Shown here piece by piece: positions 7,866 to 15,103 of a stretch of DNA of 15,103 nucleotides. This stretch comes from Basidiobolus heterosporus B8920. Lineage: Eukaryota > Basidiobolomycota > Basidiobolomycetes > Basidiobolales > Basidiobolaceae. The stretch spans positions 1 through 15,103 of the forward strand of contig JNET01031912.1 of assembly GCA_000697455.1 (NCBI GenBank). Direction: 5' to 3'. The position numbers and the translations under genes are program-made. The number at the start of each line of letters is the position of its first letter. The stretch's first letter is position 1. The notes below the pieces were generated by a model. That model was not told the DNA's origin. It saw only the letters and a program-made list of their open reading frames with translations, and searched no databases.

Positions 7866-8524
7866 CAGTTTCTTGAACCACTGAAATTTCCATTTTGAGA
7901 GGGAATCCTAGGCAATGATACCTGTAAAAGTGAAATCCATATGAATTCCATAGTAGGCCAAATGGAGTACAGACGCACCAATGAAGAGCCTAGGAAGCAA
8001 TCAGAAAGGGAAGAAATTTGTACCACTTTGGGACCAGAAGGAAGACCCGAAATCAATGGATTGGTCCATCTACTCTCCATCCACTCCAAATAAAAATATT
8101 GATGAAACCTGAATGGCTTTTATAGGGTTGGGTCATTCTTTTGTCAGTACCCTTCTTCTTTGGTTCTAAGTTGCCTTATTGGATGCCAAATCAGTACCAT
8201 ATCGGTACCCTATTTGGGTCATTACTCTTAGGTAGAAATCTGATCGGTAGGTGATATCGGTAAGGTTAGGGCCAATTGGTTACCATTAACTGAGAATAAT
8301 CGCCCCTCAATCTGTATATTTCGGCTGCTAATTTATTAATCATCGATTAATGTCCATGAGTTAATCCATTTTGGTTGATCGGGTGTCAGTTTGGTCGGAA
8401 CCGTTTATGGTAGACCGAGCCTTTTCGAGGAAATGAATTCTGAGCATTACAATTCTCCTATCAATTCTCCTTCAATTCATCCGCTTAGCAGCAAGATAAC
8501 TATTCCAAATAGGAATGCCTTAGA

Positions 8525-8583
8525 TTAGGGTCAGGGTTAGGGTCAGGATTAAGGTCAGGGTTAAGGGCAAAGGTTAGGGTCAG
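8525..8583 (+). repeat. Degenerate telomere-like (TTAGGG-type) array
   Basis: A run of TTAGGG, TCAGGG, TTAAGG and related hexamers spans about 60 bp. The G-rich strand is on the plus strand. It looks like a decayed interstitial telomeric stretch. Confidence 0.65.
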
Positions 8584-8675
8584 TATTCAACTTGCTTAGA
8601 TTAGATTTCTATTCTGTCAGTACGCACTGTGACCTACTCAATGGTTCTTGGTGTCTTTACAAATGATTAATTGGG

Positions 8676-8681
8676 TTTATT
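8676..8681 (-). terminator. Poly(A) signal for arrestin copy 2
   Basis: AATAAA on the minus strand, 71 nt beyond the stop codon at 8752. Confidence 0.5.
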
Positions 8682-8751
8682 AACAGCGATCGGACAGGAT
8701 GAGTCTATAATAGGATTGAGATGTAGGGTTGAGTGATATTGGAATTATTAA

Positions 8752-9854
8752 TTAGGTACGGATGAATGATGGTGTATATGCTGGTGGGGATCCGAAAGTC
8801 ATTGTGCATGGGGCTACTGAACCGTACTCAGGTGGGGACATCTCCAGGCATTGATGCAAACATGACCTCACGTTCACTGGAACTTCGTATTCAAGCACAC
8901 GCTTTTCGCCGCTTTGGTGGTCAATGATATGGAACAAAACTATTATGTCGTGATGGATTTGAATGTAATCTGTGTCTAGGGTGCATTGTACACCAGGGAA
9001 TAGCACCAACTGTGGGCAAAGCTTCCATTCTTCACCATCTCCGGTGATCTCATCCCCCTTGAGTTCCAATAGGTGGTGCGACTTCGTACGCAAGTCAATG
9101 GTGTTGTCAGGTGTACCGCAGCAAATGGTTTCACGAAGACTGAAATCAATCTTGGTCATTTCAAAATCTTTTGACAATGAGGTAAGATCCAGTGACATCG
9201 GGAACGACTGGCCAATGGTCACTGAGGGTTGAGGGATCTCCAGATGATAACGGAATCGCTCATCCCAAACACCCGAAGACTCAATGGTGTTGCAGAACAA
9301 TGAGTCATAGGAGCAACCGGAGCTGCGCTGCACTTTCACGGTTTGCTTGTTTTTGATGTCAAAGTGGAGTCCGGTTCTCTCCACGACTGCATACATCTTG
9401 TAGTCGATCTTTCCATTAGGGAGGGTGACCGACTCCGGCAGACAGCCCTCAAGTGCCACTTCGAAGTTGTACCGGTAATGATTGGGCTTCAAGTCATAAG
9501 GACCTTCTTCCGCGGGTAAGAATTGGAATTCCCTTTCAACAAATACGTATTCTCTCCATGAAACATCTGAAAAGAAATTGGCTAGATGAGCAAGCAATTC
9601 AAATCAACCAGGTTAAGTTAAACCAAATACATACTGTCGTTTCCGCATAAATTGGCTTTTCCAATAAACTTGCCATATATAGATTTGACTTTCATTTCGT
9701 TGAATAATGTGAAGACCACTGAGCCGCGGAGAACGCAACCAACTGAATCGGCGGCACTTCCTCGCATGGTAAGTGTGTCATTTTCTAGTTCGATGTTTAA
9801 ACACTCGACAGAAGCGAAATTGAATTGAGGCAACCACATTGAATTTGTGAACAT
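8752..9854 (-). CDS. Compact alpha-arrestin, copy 2
   Basis: Tandem paralog of the arrestin at 6659-7747 and presumably the same kind of ubiquitin-ligase adaptor. Exons 9854-9635 and 9566-8752 are split by a 68-nt GTATGT..TTCAG phase-1 intron at the same codon as in copy 1 (both join to N-V/I-S-x-R-E). The product is 344 residues. Shared blocks include SVGCVLRGSVV, KVKSI, FEVALEGCLPES (FELALDGSLPES in copy 1), MYAVVERTGL and MSLDLTSL. The tail carries PPEY (318-321) and PPAY (334-337), so both WW-binding motifs are kept while the sequence between them has changed. Several extra cysteines (for example ETICCG) are absent from copy 1. Different client proteins are a reasonable inference. A TATA box lies 130 nt upstream. 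Confidence 0.88.
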
Positions 9855-11491
9855 TGTGAAGTGGAAGTATTAGGCAGCGGGAATAGTAGTAGCTGTACAA
9901 GTATGTAGGGCCCGAGGGCAGGTAGTATGGTACACTGGTGAATTATTGGAGAATAATGTGCTGAAGGGACAGACTAGATGCCCTTTTATATGGGGAGATT
10001 GGACTTGATGTAAGCTCTGTTAGTAGTACAAGCTAATTTTAGGAGAGATGTGACGGCCAAGTGAACCATCTATTCTCGGATACTGTGAAAAGAATCAATT
10101 AAAAAGCTCGGAGTTGCTTGAAACAGCTCCCCTATTTTAGCAAAATTCCTCACACGTATTAATAATGATTGCATCCGGCATACACAAGAGTTCGGCTCGG
10201 AATAAATTACACGTGCAGTTGGGATTGGCTCAATATCCGCGATTTAATCAGGTAACAAATATTAGAAGTCTACTTATTTAGCCATCTTCTCAAACCTAGG
10301 GAGATTAAGCGAGCCAACATGTTCAATCATTTCCTTTAATGGCCAATGATCGTGATTGCCATAACACCTCGGCTGCAGTTCGGTTAATTTCCTCGAGTCA
10401 TATATTGTTGCCGGCTAGCTATTTTCAGTAAATTGCTGCTTTCATATTGTTAAGAAGAAACATGCCAAAAATGTGCCGTGACTAGACGTGTGACGAAATC
10501 CTTATATTTGGCACTACTTCATATCTATTGATTACTCGCTTGGCTCCATTAACATATTACAACCCCATAGACCTCGGATGTAACTGTGTAGTCCCGTCCC
10601 CATTTTAACCTTGCTTCGGTCTGGCCTTCCAATGAGCTTCTTGTGTCGAGCAATTCCCGGATCATAAGCATTCCCCCCATGTTGTATTACTTGAAGTCAT
10701 GACGCTATTCATGAATATATTTGCTGACTATTGGTCATACTTTTCTGAAAATCCACAACTGACTTTAGGCTTGTGTAATATTGGCATGGAAGCTACTGCT
10801 CTAATATAACAGTAGAATATAATATAAGCACCACTCCCTAAATGTCATATTTACAGTTTAATTGCCTAATTCTGAGAACAAACTCACTGCCGCGGTATTC
10901 ATTTGGACCTTATCTAGGATCATTCGAATGTTTCCTATCTTATCACTCTTTTGGCTAGGATTGGTAGTTAATTTAATGTCTATCCAAATACATCCTCAAA
11001 GTTTTTAACCCGATTATAGGCCAATTTACGCATTCAGTGAGTGCATCCGTCTCCATGGAGTTATCTCGAACAGAATATCAACATACCGAGAATCCTCGAG
11101 CCAATCATCGCGAAATCAGACCATTGGCCTAATGATTTTTGAATTTGATGTGAGGATATGGAAGATAGTGAACTAGGGCATGTCGGACAAGATTCACGCT
11201 ACCAGATATCTGTTCTCAATTTCATACATGCGCGGTATCAGTGTTATTTGTTAATCAAGATTGGAGTTGGTGCAGAGGGATGGCTGAGATCGTGAGATGC
11301 GTGATGCGTGATGCGAGGCAGTTTCCTTGTTAGAAGCGCGTTTTGATGCCTCACAAACATTAGCAACATCAACAAACTGACTCTATTTTAGCTTGGCTTT
11401 TTTCTTTGACAAGACACTAAAGTTGGATCTCCTCTTCATCTCCATTTTCTTGAGAGCACTTCTCTAGATACTTAGTAGAGCTTAAACAATC
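9855..11491. other. Large intergenic stretch before the first chitin deacetylase
   Basis: 1.6 kb, AT-rich, with no credible coding region or recognised RNA on either strand. It holds the TATA box of arrestin copy 2 (9984-9990), a 7-bp repeat GATGCGT in nearly three copies (11296-11315), and a pyrimidine-rich stretch at about 11391-11410 just upstream of the deacetylase start. Confidence 0.55.
9984..9990 (-). promoter_or_regulatory. TATA box of arrestin copy 2
   Basis: TATAAAA on the minus strand, 130 nt upstream of the ATG at 9854. Confidence 0.45.
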
Positions 11492-12588
11492 ATGGTAAAG
11501 GTTAATCTTAAATTTACTCTGTTCATAGCCACCTTATTAGCGGGCGTAAAGGGTCAAGATGTTGGGGGTGGCATCGTACTTAGGTGCGCTAAATCTGGAG
11601 CATTTGCCTTGACATTTGATGACGGTAAATATGAATCTGTAACCCAAATTGCTGTCCAAAGACTTAGTGGATTTTTTATATTTACAGGACCAAGCCCCTT
11701 TACTCCTCAACTCTTGGATACATTAAAAGAACGGGGCATTCAGGCTACCTTCTTTGTTCTTGGAACCCATGTCCGGAATCCAAGCCTGGCTCCTCATCTG
11801 AAGAGAGCCTTTGATGAGGGACATCAGATCGCTCTGCATACTGATACCCATCCACATCTGAACACATTGACACCCGATAAGATTCAAAGTGAATTGAATC
11901 AGAACGCAGAATCGGTTAAGGAGATCATTGGCGCAGTGCCAAATTACATGAGACCTCCTTATGGCGAATGTAACCAAAATACCCGGGAGGTTATACAAGA
12001 GATGGGCTTCCTGATAGTCAACTGGAATGTGGATTCCAATGGTAAGGGCAAGTCTTGGATAGGTTGACAAACCACGGTTAGGGTTAGGGTTACTCACAAA
12101 TTGATTCCATTCCAGATTGGCAGTATCATGGAAATAGTGCAAATCACGATCGACTCTATGAAAATATGGCAACTAAAATCAACCCATCCGATTCCCTTAC
12201 TCAGAGCTTCATTTCTCTACAGCATGACACTGAGGATTTCAGTGTAGCCAGAGTGCCGCAGATCATCGACCTGATTGTTAGTAAAGGGTTTCACTTTGAA
12301 ACAGTTGCTGATTGCTTAGGAAATGCCCTTCCCATGTATCGTGGTGCACCCAACAACAACAACTCCACAGCCTTGCTTCAGACCTCACTCACCGCCAACG
12401 TGACTGCAAGACCTACCATCATTACTGCCGCCCAACCCACGGCAGTATCTTTGGATCCGATTGTCACTCAAGCGCCACCTCAAAAAGTAGAGGCGACTAT
12501 AAGTGGAAGAAACGCTGCTGCAACGATCACCCCTATGGACGGTTATTTCCTGCTTTTGATGCTGGTAAACTACGGTTGGAACTTTTAG
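11492..12588 (+). CDS. Secreted chitin deacetylase (carbohydrate esterase 4), copy 1
   Basis: Removes acetyl groups from cell-wall chitin to give chitosan, acting outside the cell. Exons 11492-11624, 11688-12041 and 12116-12588 give 319 residues. An N-terminal signal peptide (about 1-21) is followed by the polysaccharide deacetylase domain with all five CE4 motifs: TFDD (41-44), HTDTH (95-99), RPPYG (133-137), DSNDW (160-164) and LQHD (197-200). The metal-binding Asp-His-His set and the catalytic Asp are all present. A Thr/Ala-rich tail and a short hydrophobic end (YFLLLMLV) suggest a GPI anchor, though the tail is weak for one. Intron 1 (63 nt) has no in-frame stop. Intron 2 (74 nt) contains telomere-type repeats and is absent from copy 2. 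Confidence 0.93.
12076..12092 (+). repeat. Telomere-type repeat inside deacetylase copy 1, intron 2
   Basis: An exact 17-nt (TTAGGG)n stretch, GGTTAGGGTTAGGGTTA, lies in the middle of the 74-nt intron 12042-12115. Confidence 0.85.
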
Positions 12589-12830
12589 TACCGATTCAAT
12601 CAGTCGATATCTCCGAAAAGTTACCACTGTTTTGTATATCCCGTTGATTTTTATGAGTCCATCCGAGCTTCACCATACCCCGATTTGTTCTAATCCAAGC
12701 CGTAGAATGAGTGCGTAATGTTGATTCTTTTGTTCGAGAATAGATTAAATTTGGCTTGATCTATGCCTGCCTATCTCAATCAATTGATAGAAAGTGCGGA
12801 ATGCGTAGAATGTATAATATAGAATATATG

Positions 12831-12884
12831 GAATGTATCGAATGTATCGAATGTATCGAATGTATGGAATGTATCGAATGTATG
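12831..12884. repeat. 9-bp tandem repeat, six units
   Basis: Six head-to-tail copies of GAATGTAT followed by C or G, with degenerate copies before it from about 12798. Read backwards it would encode a His-Ser-Ile repeat, which I take as a by-product of the microsatellite. Confidence 0.9.
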
Positions 12885-12907
12885 GAATGACTCTTGATTA
12901 GGCTTTC

Positions 12908-12954
12908 CTTTGTCTTGGTGCACGAGGTAAATGCTTTGTCTTGGTGCACGAGGT
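12908..12954. repeat. 21-bp perfect direct repeat
   Basis: CTTTGTCTTGGTGCACGAGG plus T occurs at 12908-12928 and again at 12934-12954, a 26-bp period. It looks like a young local duplication. Confidence 0.85.
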
Positions 12955-13137
12955 TGATGGAATTGGATGCATCGGTCGGGATTGAAAGTAGATTCAAATG
13001 TAAATTATGATTCCCTTTCCAATCATGAGGGTTTTAGATCCGTGAGATATGGCGAAATGCCAATCAACCACTGTTGACATCACTAAAAATAGTCTGTTTA
13101 TTATTAGCATATTTGTAGAGAGCGGGATTTTGTGGCA

Positions 13138-13143
13138 TTTATT
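13138..13143 (-). terminator. Poly(A) signal for the small orphan gene
   Basis: AATAAA on the minus strand, just beyond the stop codon at 13147. A second AATAAA at 13097-13102 is better spaced. Confidence 0.4.
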
Positions 13144-13146
13144 ATG

Positions 13147-13353
13147 CTAATTTGAGTGTTCGGCATCCTGCCAATTCCTCAAACTATCCACGGATTTCAA
13201 TGACCTCGGATTATTATACAGATTAGAGTAAAGTTCCTGGTACATGGCGGTCATGGTTAGCAGACCTTTTTGGTTATTCCACTTCTTCGAGGTGTGAATA
13301 TCCGGGAATTTCACCTCCTCAGATTTACGCTTTGTACCAGTGGGGATAGTCAT
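13147..13353 (-). CDS. Small orphan protein, 68 residues
   Basis: I do not recognise it. The product begins MTIPTGTKRKSEEVKF, with a basic KRK cluster that could act as a nuclear signal, and continues as a polar, Asn- and Tyr-containing sequence (MYQELYSNLYNNP) ending DAEHSN. There is no signal peptide, membrane segment or cysteine. Support for a real gene is contextual: a TATA box 47 nt before the ATG, AATAAA signals just past the stop, and no larger gene overlapping on either strand. It lies between the two deacetylases, in the opposite direction. It may be a lineage-specific gene or a chance open frame. Confidence 0.42.
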   Translation of the reverse strand: MTIPTGTKRKSEEVKFPDIHTSKKWNNQKGLLTMTAMYQELYSNLYNNPRSLKSVDSLRNWQDAEHSN

Positions 13354-13399
13354 TTAAGAGGAGCTGGGGAAGTGGGCAAAGTGAACATATATCGACTCT

Positions 13400-13407
13400 T
13401 ATTTATA
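13400..13407 (-). promoter_or_regulatory. TATA box of the small orphan gene
   Basis: TATAAATA on the minus strand, 47 nt before the ATG at 13353. Confidence 0.45.
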
Positions 13408-14161
13408 CCAGCAAGTTAGTATGGTGCCATTTTCCTGCACAATACTCCATTATCCATAATACTGAAATAAGTATTCTGGAACAGAGCTAGACCGGAAACT
13501 AACAATGCATTAGGGCCTATTTGATGATTAATTACGTATCCATGCACGCAATATTTTCATTGCACCCGCTCAATTTTAGTGTTGTAAAATCATCGGAAAT
13601 CTTGATCGTATACACAACTACACTAGTAAACGCCAACAATCATCGTAAAGGTTGTGTGGCATAGTTAAAAATCCACATACACACTGACGCTTCCTAATGA
13701 ATAGTTTAGAGAGCTGGCTACGTATTGATCGCATTGATGGGGATCAACAATATATGCAGCCTATTAATATAACTCATGTAGCACAAAGCGGCTGGCAATT
13801 CTTCAAACAACTTAAGGTGAATAATTGTGGATAATTATGTACAATTCTTCAACCAACTCATCCTCAATGGCTATATTTCTTTAATCAACTCACGAAAAAC
13901 CCAAACGAGATTAAGCTTATCCATACTTCAAAGTGTAACATATGCTTTAACAGACGATTATTCAGGCTGAGAAATTTGGCTAATGCCCCTTAGGCTTGGC
14001 TTTCTATAGATCAGCTTTTAATTTGAATTCAACCTGAAACAGACATCATGTATAAACGCCCAAGAAATCTTATCACAGCCGTCCAGAAATTGGTCAGAGA
14101 TACTTCAATCAGCCTCCTATCCAGTATGACAAGAATACTCCAGCCTTGGTTGATATTGCTC

Positions 14162-14169
14162 TATATAAG
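14162..14169 (+). promoter_or_regulatory. TATA box of deacetylase copy 2
   Basis: TATATAAG lies 61 nt before the ATG at 14230. It falls inside the in-frame extension that would start at 14146, so it argues for the downstream start. Confidence 0.55.
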
Positions 14170-14229
14170 GCTCCAGCCTATCGATCCTTGCTCTCAACTC
14201 GCCTGATAGTGCTTCTTCCAATACTCAAT

Positions 14230-15103
14230 ATGTTCTACTCTTTCTTGAAAGCGTCCCTTCTATTATCTGCCGCCAGTTTCGCTATTGCTCAAGATCAGGG
14301 GGCCGGCTTCATATTCCAATGCGATAATCCTGGCGTCTTTGCGCTCACCTTTGATGATGGTATGGCAATTACTTTAGTTGCATGATGGTGAACACTCACT
14401 GACATAGTTGCATTTTTAAGGGCCTAGTGAATATACTGGCACTCTTTTGGCTACTCTTCGAGAGAAAGCCGTTAAGGCCACATTCTTTTCGGTTGGTACT
14501 GAAGCCGCAAAACTTGATATTGCCAAATATTTGAAGCAAGCCCACGAGGAAGGCCACCAGATTGCCTCCCATACCAATACCCATGCTGATTTGAACACAT
14601 TAACAGTAGAGCAGATCGAAAGCGAGATGCTTCTAACGGAAAAGGCCATTCAAGAAGCTACAGGCCTGGTCCCAGCCGTGATGCGACCTCCTTATGGAAA
14701 CTGCGGTCAGCAATGCCAAAGTGTTATGAAAGAGATGGACTACCTGGTTGTTCAGTGGAATATAGATTCCAATGACTGGCAATTCATGGACATGCCAGAC
14801 CAATGGGAAACTTTGGTCTCCAATATCCTCAGCCCGGTGAATTCATCTGATATTCAGACACAATCTTTCATTTCCTTACAGCATGATATTCATCAATTTT
14901 CGGTAGAGAGAACTGGGGTCATCATTGATGGGATAAAGGCCAAGGGTTACGAGTTCCAGACTGTCAATGAATGCTTGGGGAACAGGTTTCCTATGTACAA
15001 GAATATGGCAAACCCTAGTGCGGCCAACCAGACGGCTACCAGTACAGCACACTCATCCACTGCGACTCCTTCAACATCTCTCGCAATTTCTAGTTCCTCA
15101 AAT
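14230..15103 (+). CDS. Secreted chitin deacetylase (CE4), copy 2, runs off the window
   Basis: Paralog of copy 1. Exon 1 is 14230-14359; a 61-nt intron (14360-14420) interrupts the same Gly codon after TFDD as in copy 1; exon 2 runs from 14421 past 15103. The 271 residues seen hold a signal peptide (1-20, MFYSFLKASLLLSAASFAIA), TFDD (40-43), HTNTH (94-98), RPPYG (132-136), DSNDW (159-163) and LQHD (196-199), so the active site is complete. DSNDW is read through without the intron that copy 1 has there. The visible end is a Ser/Thr-rich linker, typical of wall-attached or GPI-anchored forms; the C-terminus is outside the window. The start at 14230 is preferred over 14146 because it gives a clean signal peptide and lies after the TATA box. 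Confidence 0.93.

Larger units (their letters stand above)
7748..8751. other. Spacer between the two arrestin genes
   Basis: It holds two minus-strand TATAAAA boxes (7859-7865 and 8118-8124) that could serve arrestin copy 1, a degenerate telomere-like array (8525-8583), and the poly(A) signal of arrestin copy 2 (8676-8681). If the distal TATA is used, the leader would be over 300 nt or spliced. No separate gene is supported. Confidence 0.5.
12589..13146. other. 3' region of deacetylase copy 1 with repeats
   Basis: No gene is supported. It holds a 9-bp microsatellite (12831-12884), a 21-bp direct repeat (12908-12954) and two minus-strand AATAAA signals for the small gene that ends at 13147. 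Confidence 0.55.
13354..14229. other. Intergenic stretch before the second deacetylase
   Basis: It holds the TATA boxes of the orphan gene (13400-13407, minus) and of the deacetylase (14162-14169, plus), and a near-repeat CAATTCTTCAA-M-CAACT at about 13796 and 13839. A 45-codon open frame at 13697-13834 has no support. Nothing else was seen. Confidence 0.5.

Noticed and set aside
7760-8089. Minus-strand 109-codon open frame upstream of arrestin copy 1, 29 nt after a TATAAAA
   Set aside because: The protein looks like translated non-coding DNA, with no domain or composition signal. It may be part of the arrestin leader or an upstream ORF.
12312-12647. Plus-strand 111-codon open frame over the deacetylase 3' exon
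   Set aside because: Alternative frame of the Thr/Ala-rich deacetylase tail.
12776-12997. Minus-strand His-Ser-Ile repeat protein
   Set aside because: Explained by the 9-bp microsatellite being open in all frames.
13697-13834. 45-residue plus-strand open frame beginning MNSLESWLRI
   Set aside because: Reads smoothly but is short, with no promoter, homolog or paralog support.
14146-14229. Longer N-terminus for deacetylase copy 2
   Set aside because: It would bury the signal peptide and overlap the TATA box; the start at 14230 fits both.

Overview
The window is nuclear DNA of a filamentous fungus. The evidence is short spliceosomal introns (57 to about 200 nt, GT..AG), TATA boxes, AATAAA signals, telomere-type TTAGGG stretches, two secreted chitin deacetylases and two alpha-arrestins with PPxY tails. 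The AT-rich intergenic DNA and the local paralog pairs suggest an early-diverging lineage (zygomycete-like). That placement is inference; the sequence does not fix a species.

Layout. At 507-1341 (+) lies a four-exon pICln (methylosome subunit) gene. It converges on a small secreted fasciclin-domain gene (1583-2363, -). That gene is divergent, at very short distance, from the RACK1/Cpc2/Asc1 gene (2423-3731, +). RACK1 intron 2 carries a box C/D snoRNA that closely resembles snR24/U24, which in budding yeast also sits in the RACK1 (ASC1) intron. Next come two divergently arranged copies of an unrecognised ~100-residue protein with a C-x2-C-x3-H-x4-C knuckle (4376-4666, - and 5978-6340, +). Two tandem compact alpha-arrestins follow (6659-7747 and 8752-9854, both -). 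After 1.6 kb without a gene come two chitin deacetylases (11492-12588, + and 14230 to beyond the window end, +). Between them is a small orphan gene (13147-13353, -).

How the parts relate. This is not an operon or one dedicated system. It is a mix of core genes (RNA processing, ribosome-associated signalling) and cell-surface or wall genes (fasciclin, chitin deacetylases, arrestins for ubiquitin-directed membrane trafficking). Three of the families are present as neighbouring paralog pairs, so local duplication has shaped the region. Within the pairs, intron positions are partly shared (arrestin intron, first deacetylase intron) and partly not (second deacetylase intron, knuckle-gene intron).

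Most notable items: the intronic snR24-like snoRNA with one conserved and one apparently altered guide; the unrecognised knuckle-protein pair, one copy of which starts inside the last unit of a 33-bp tandem repeat; and telomere-type repeats inside a deacetylase intron that the neighbouring paralog lacks. Exon joins were set by reading splice signals, phase and paralog or family alignment by eye; no alignment or RNA data were available.
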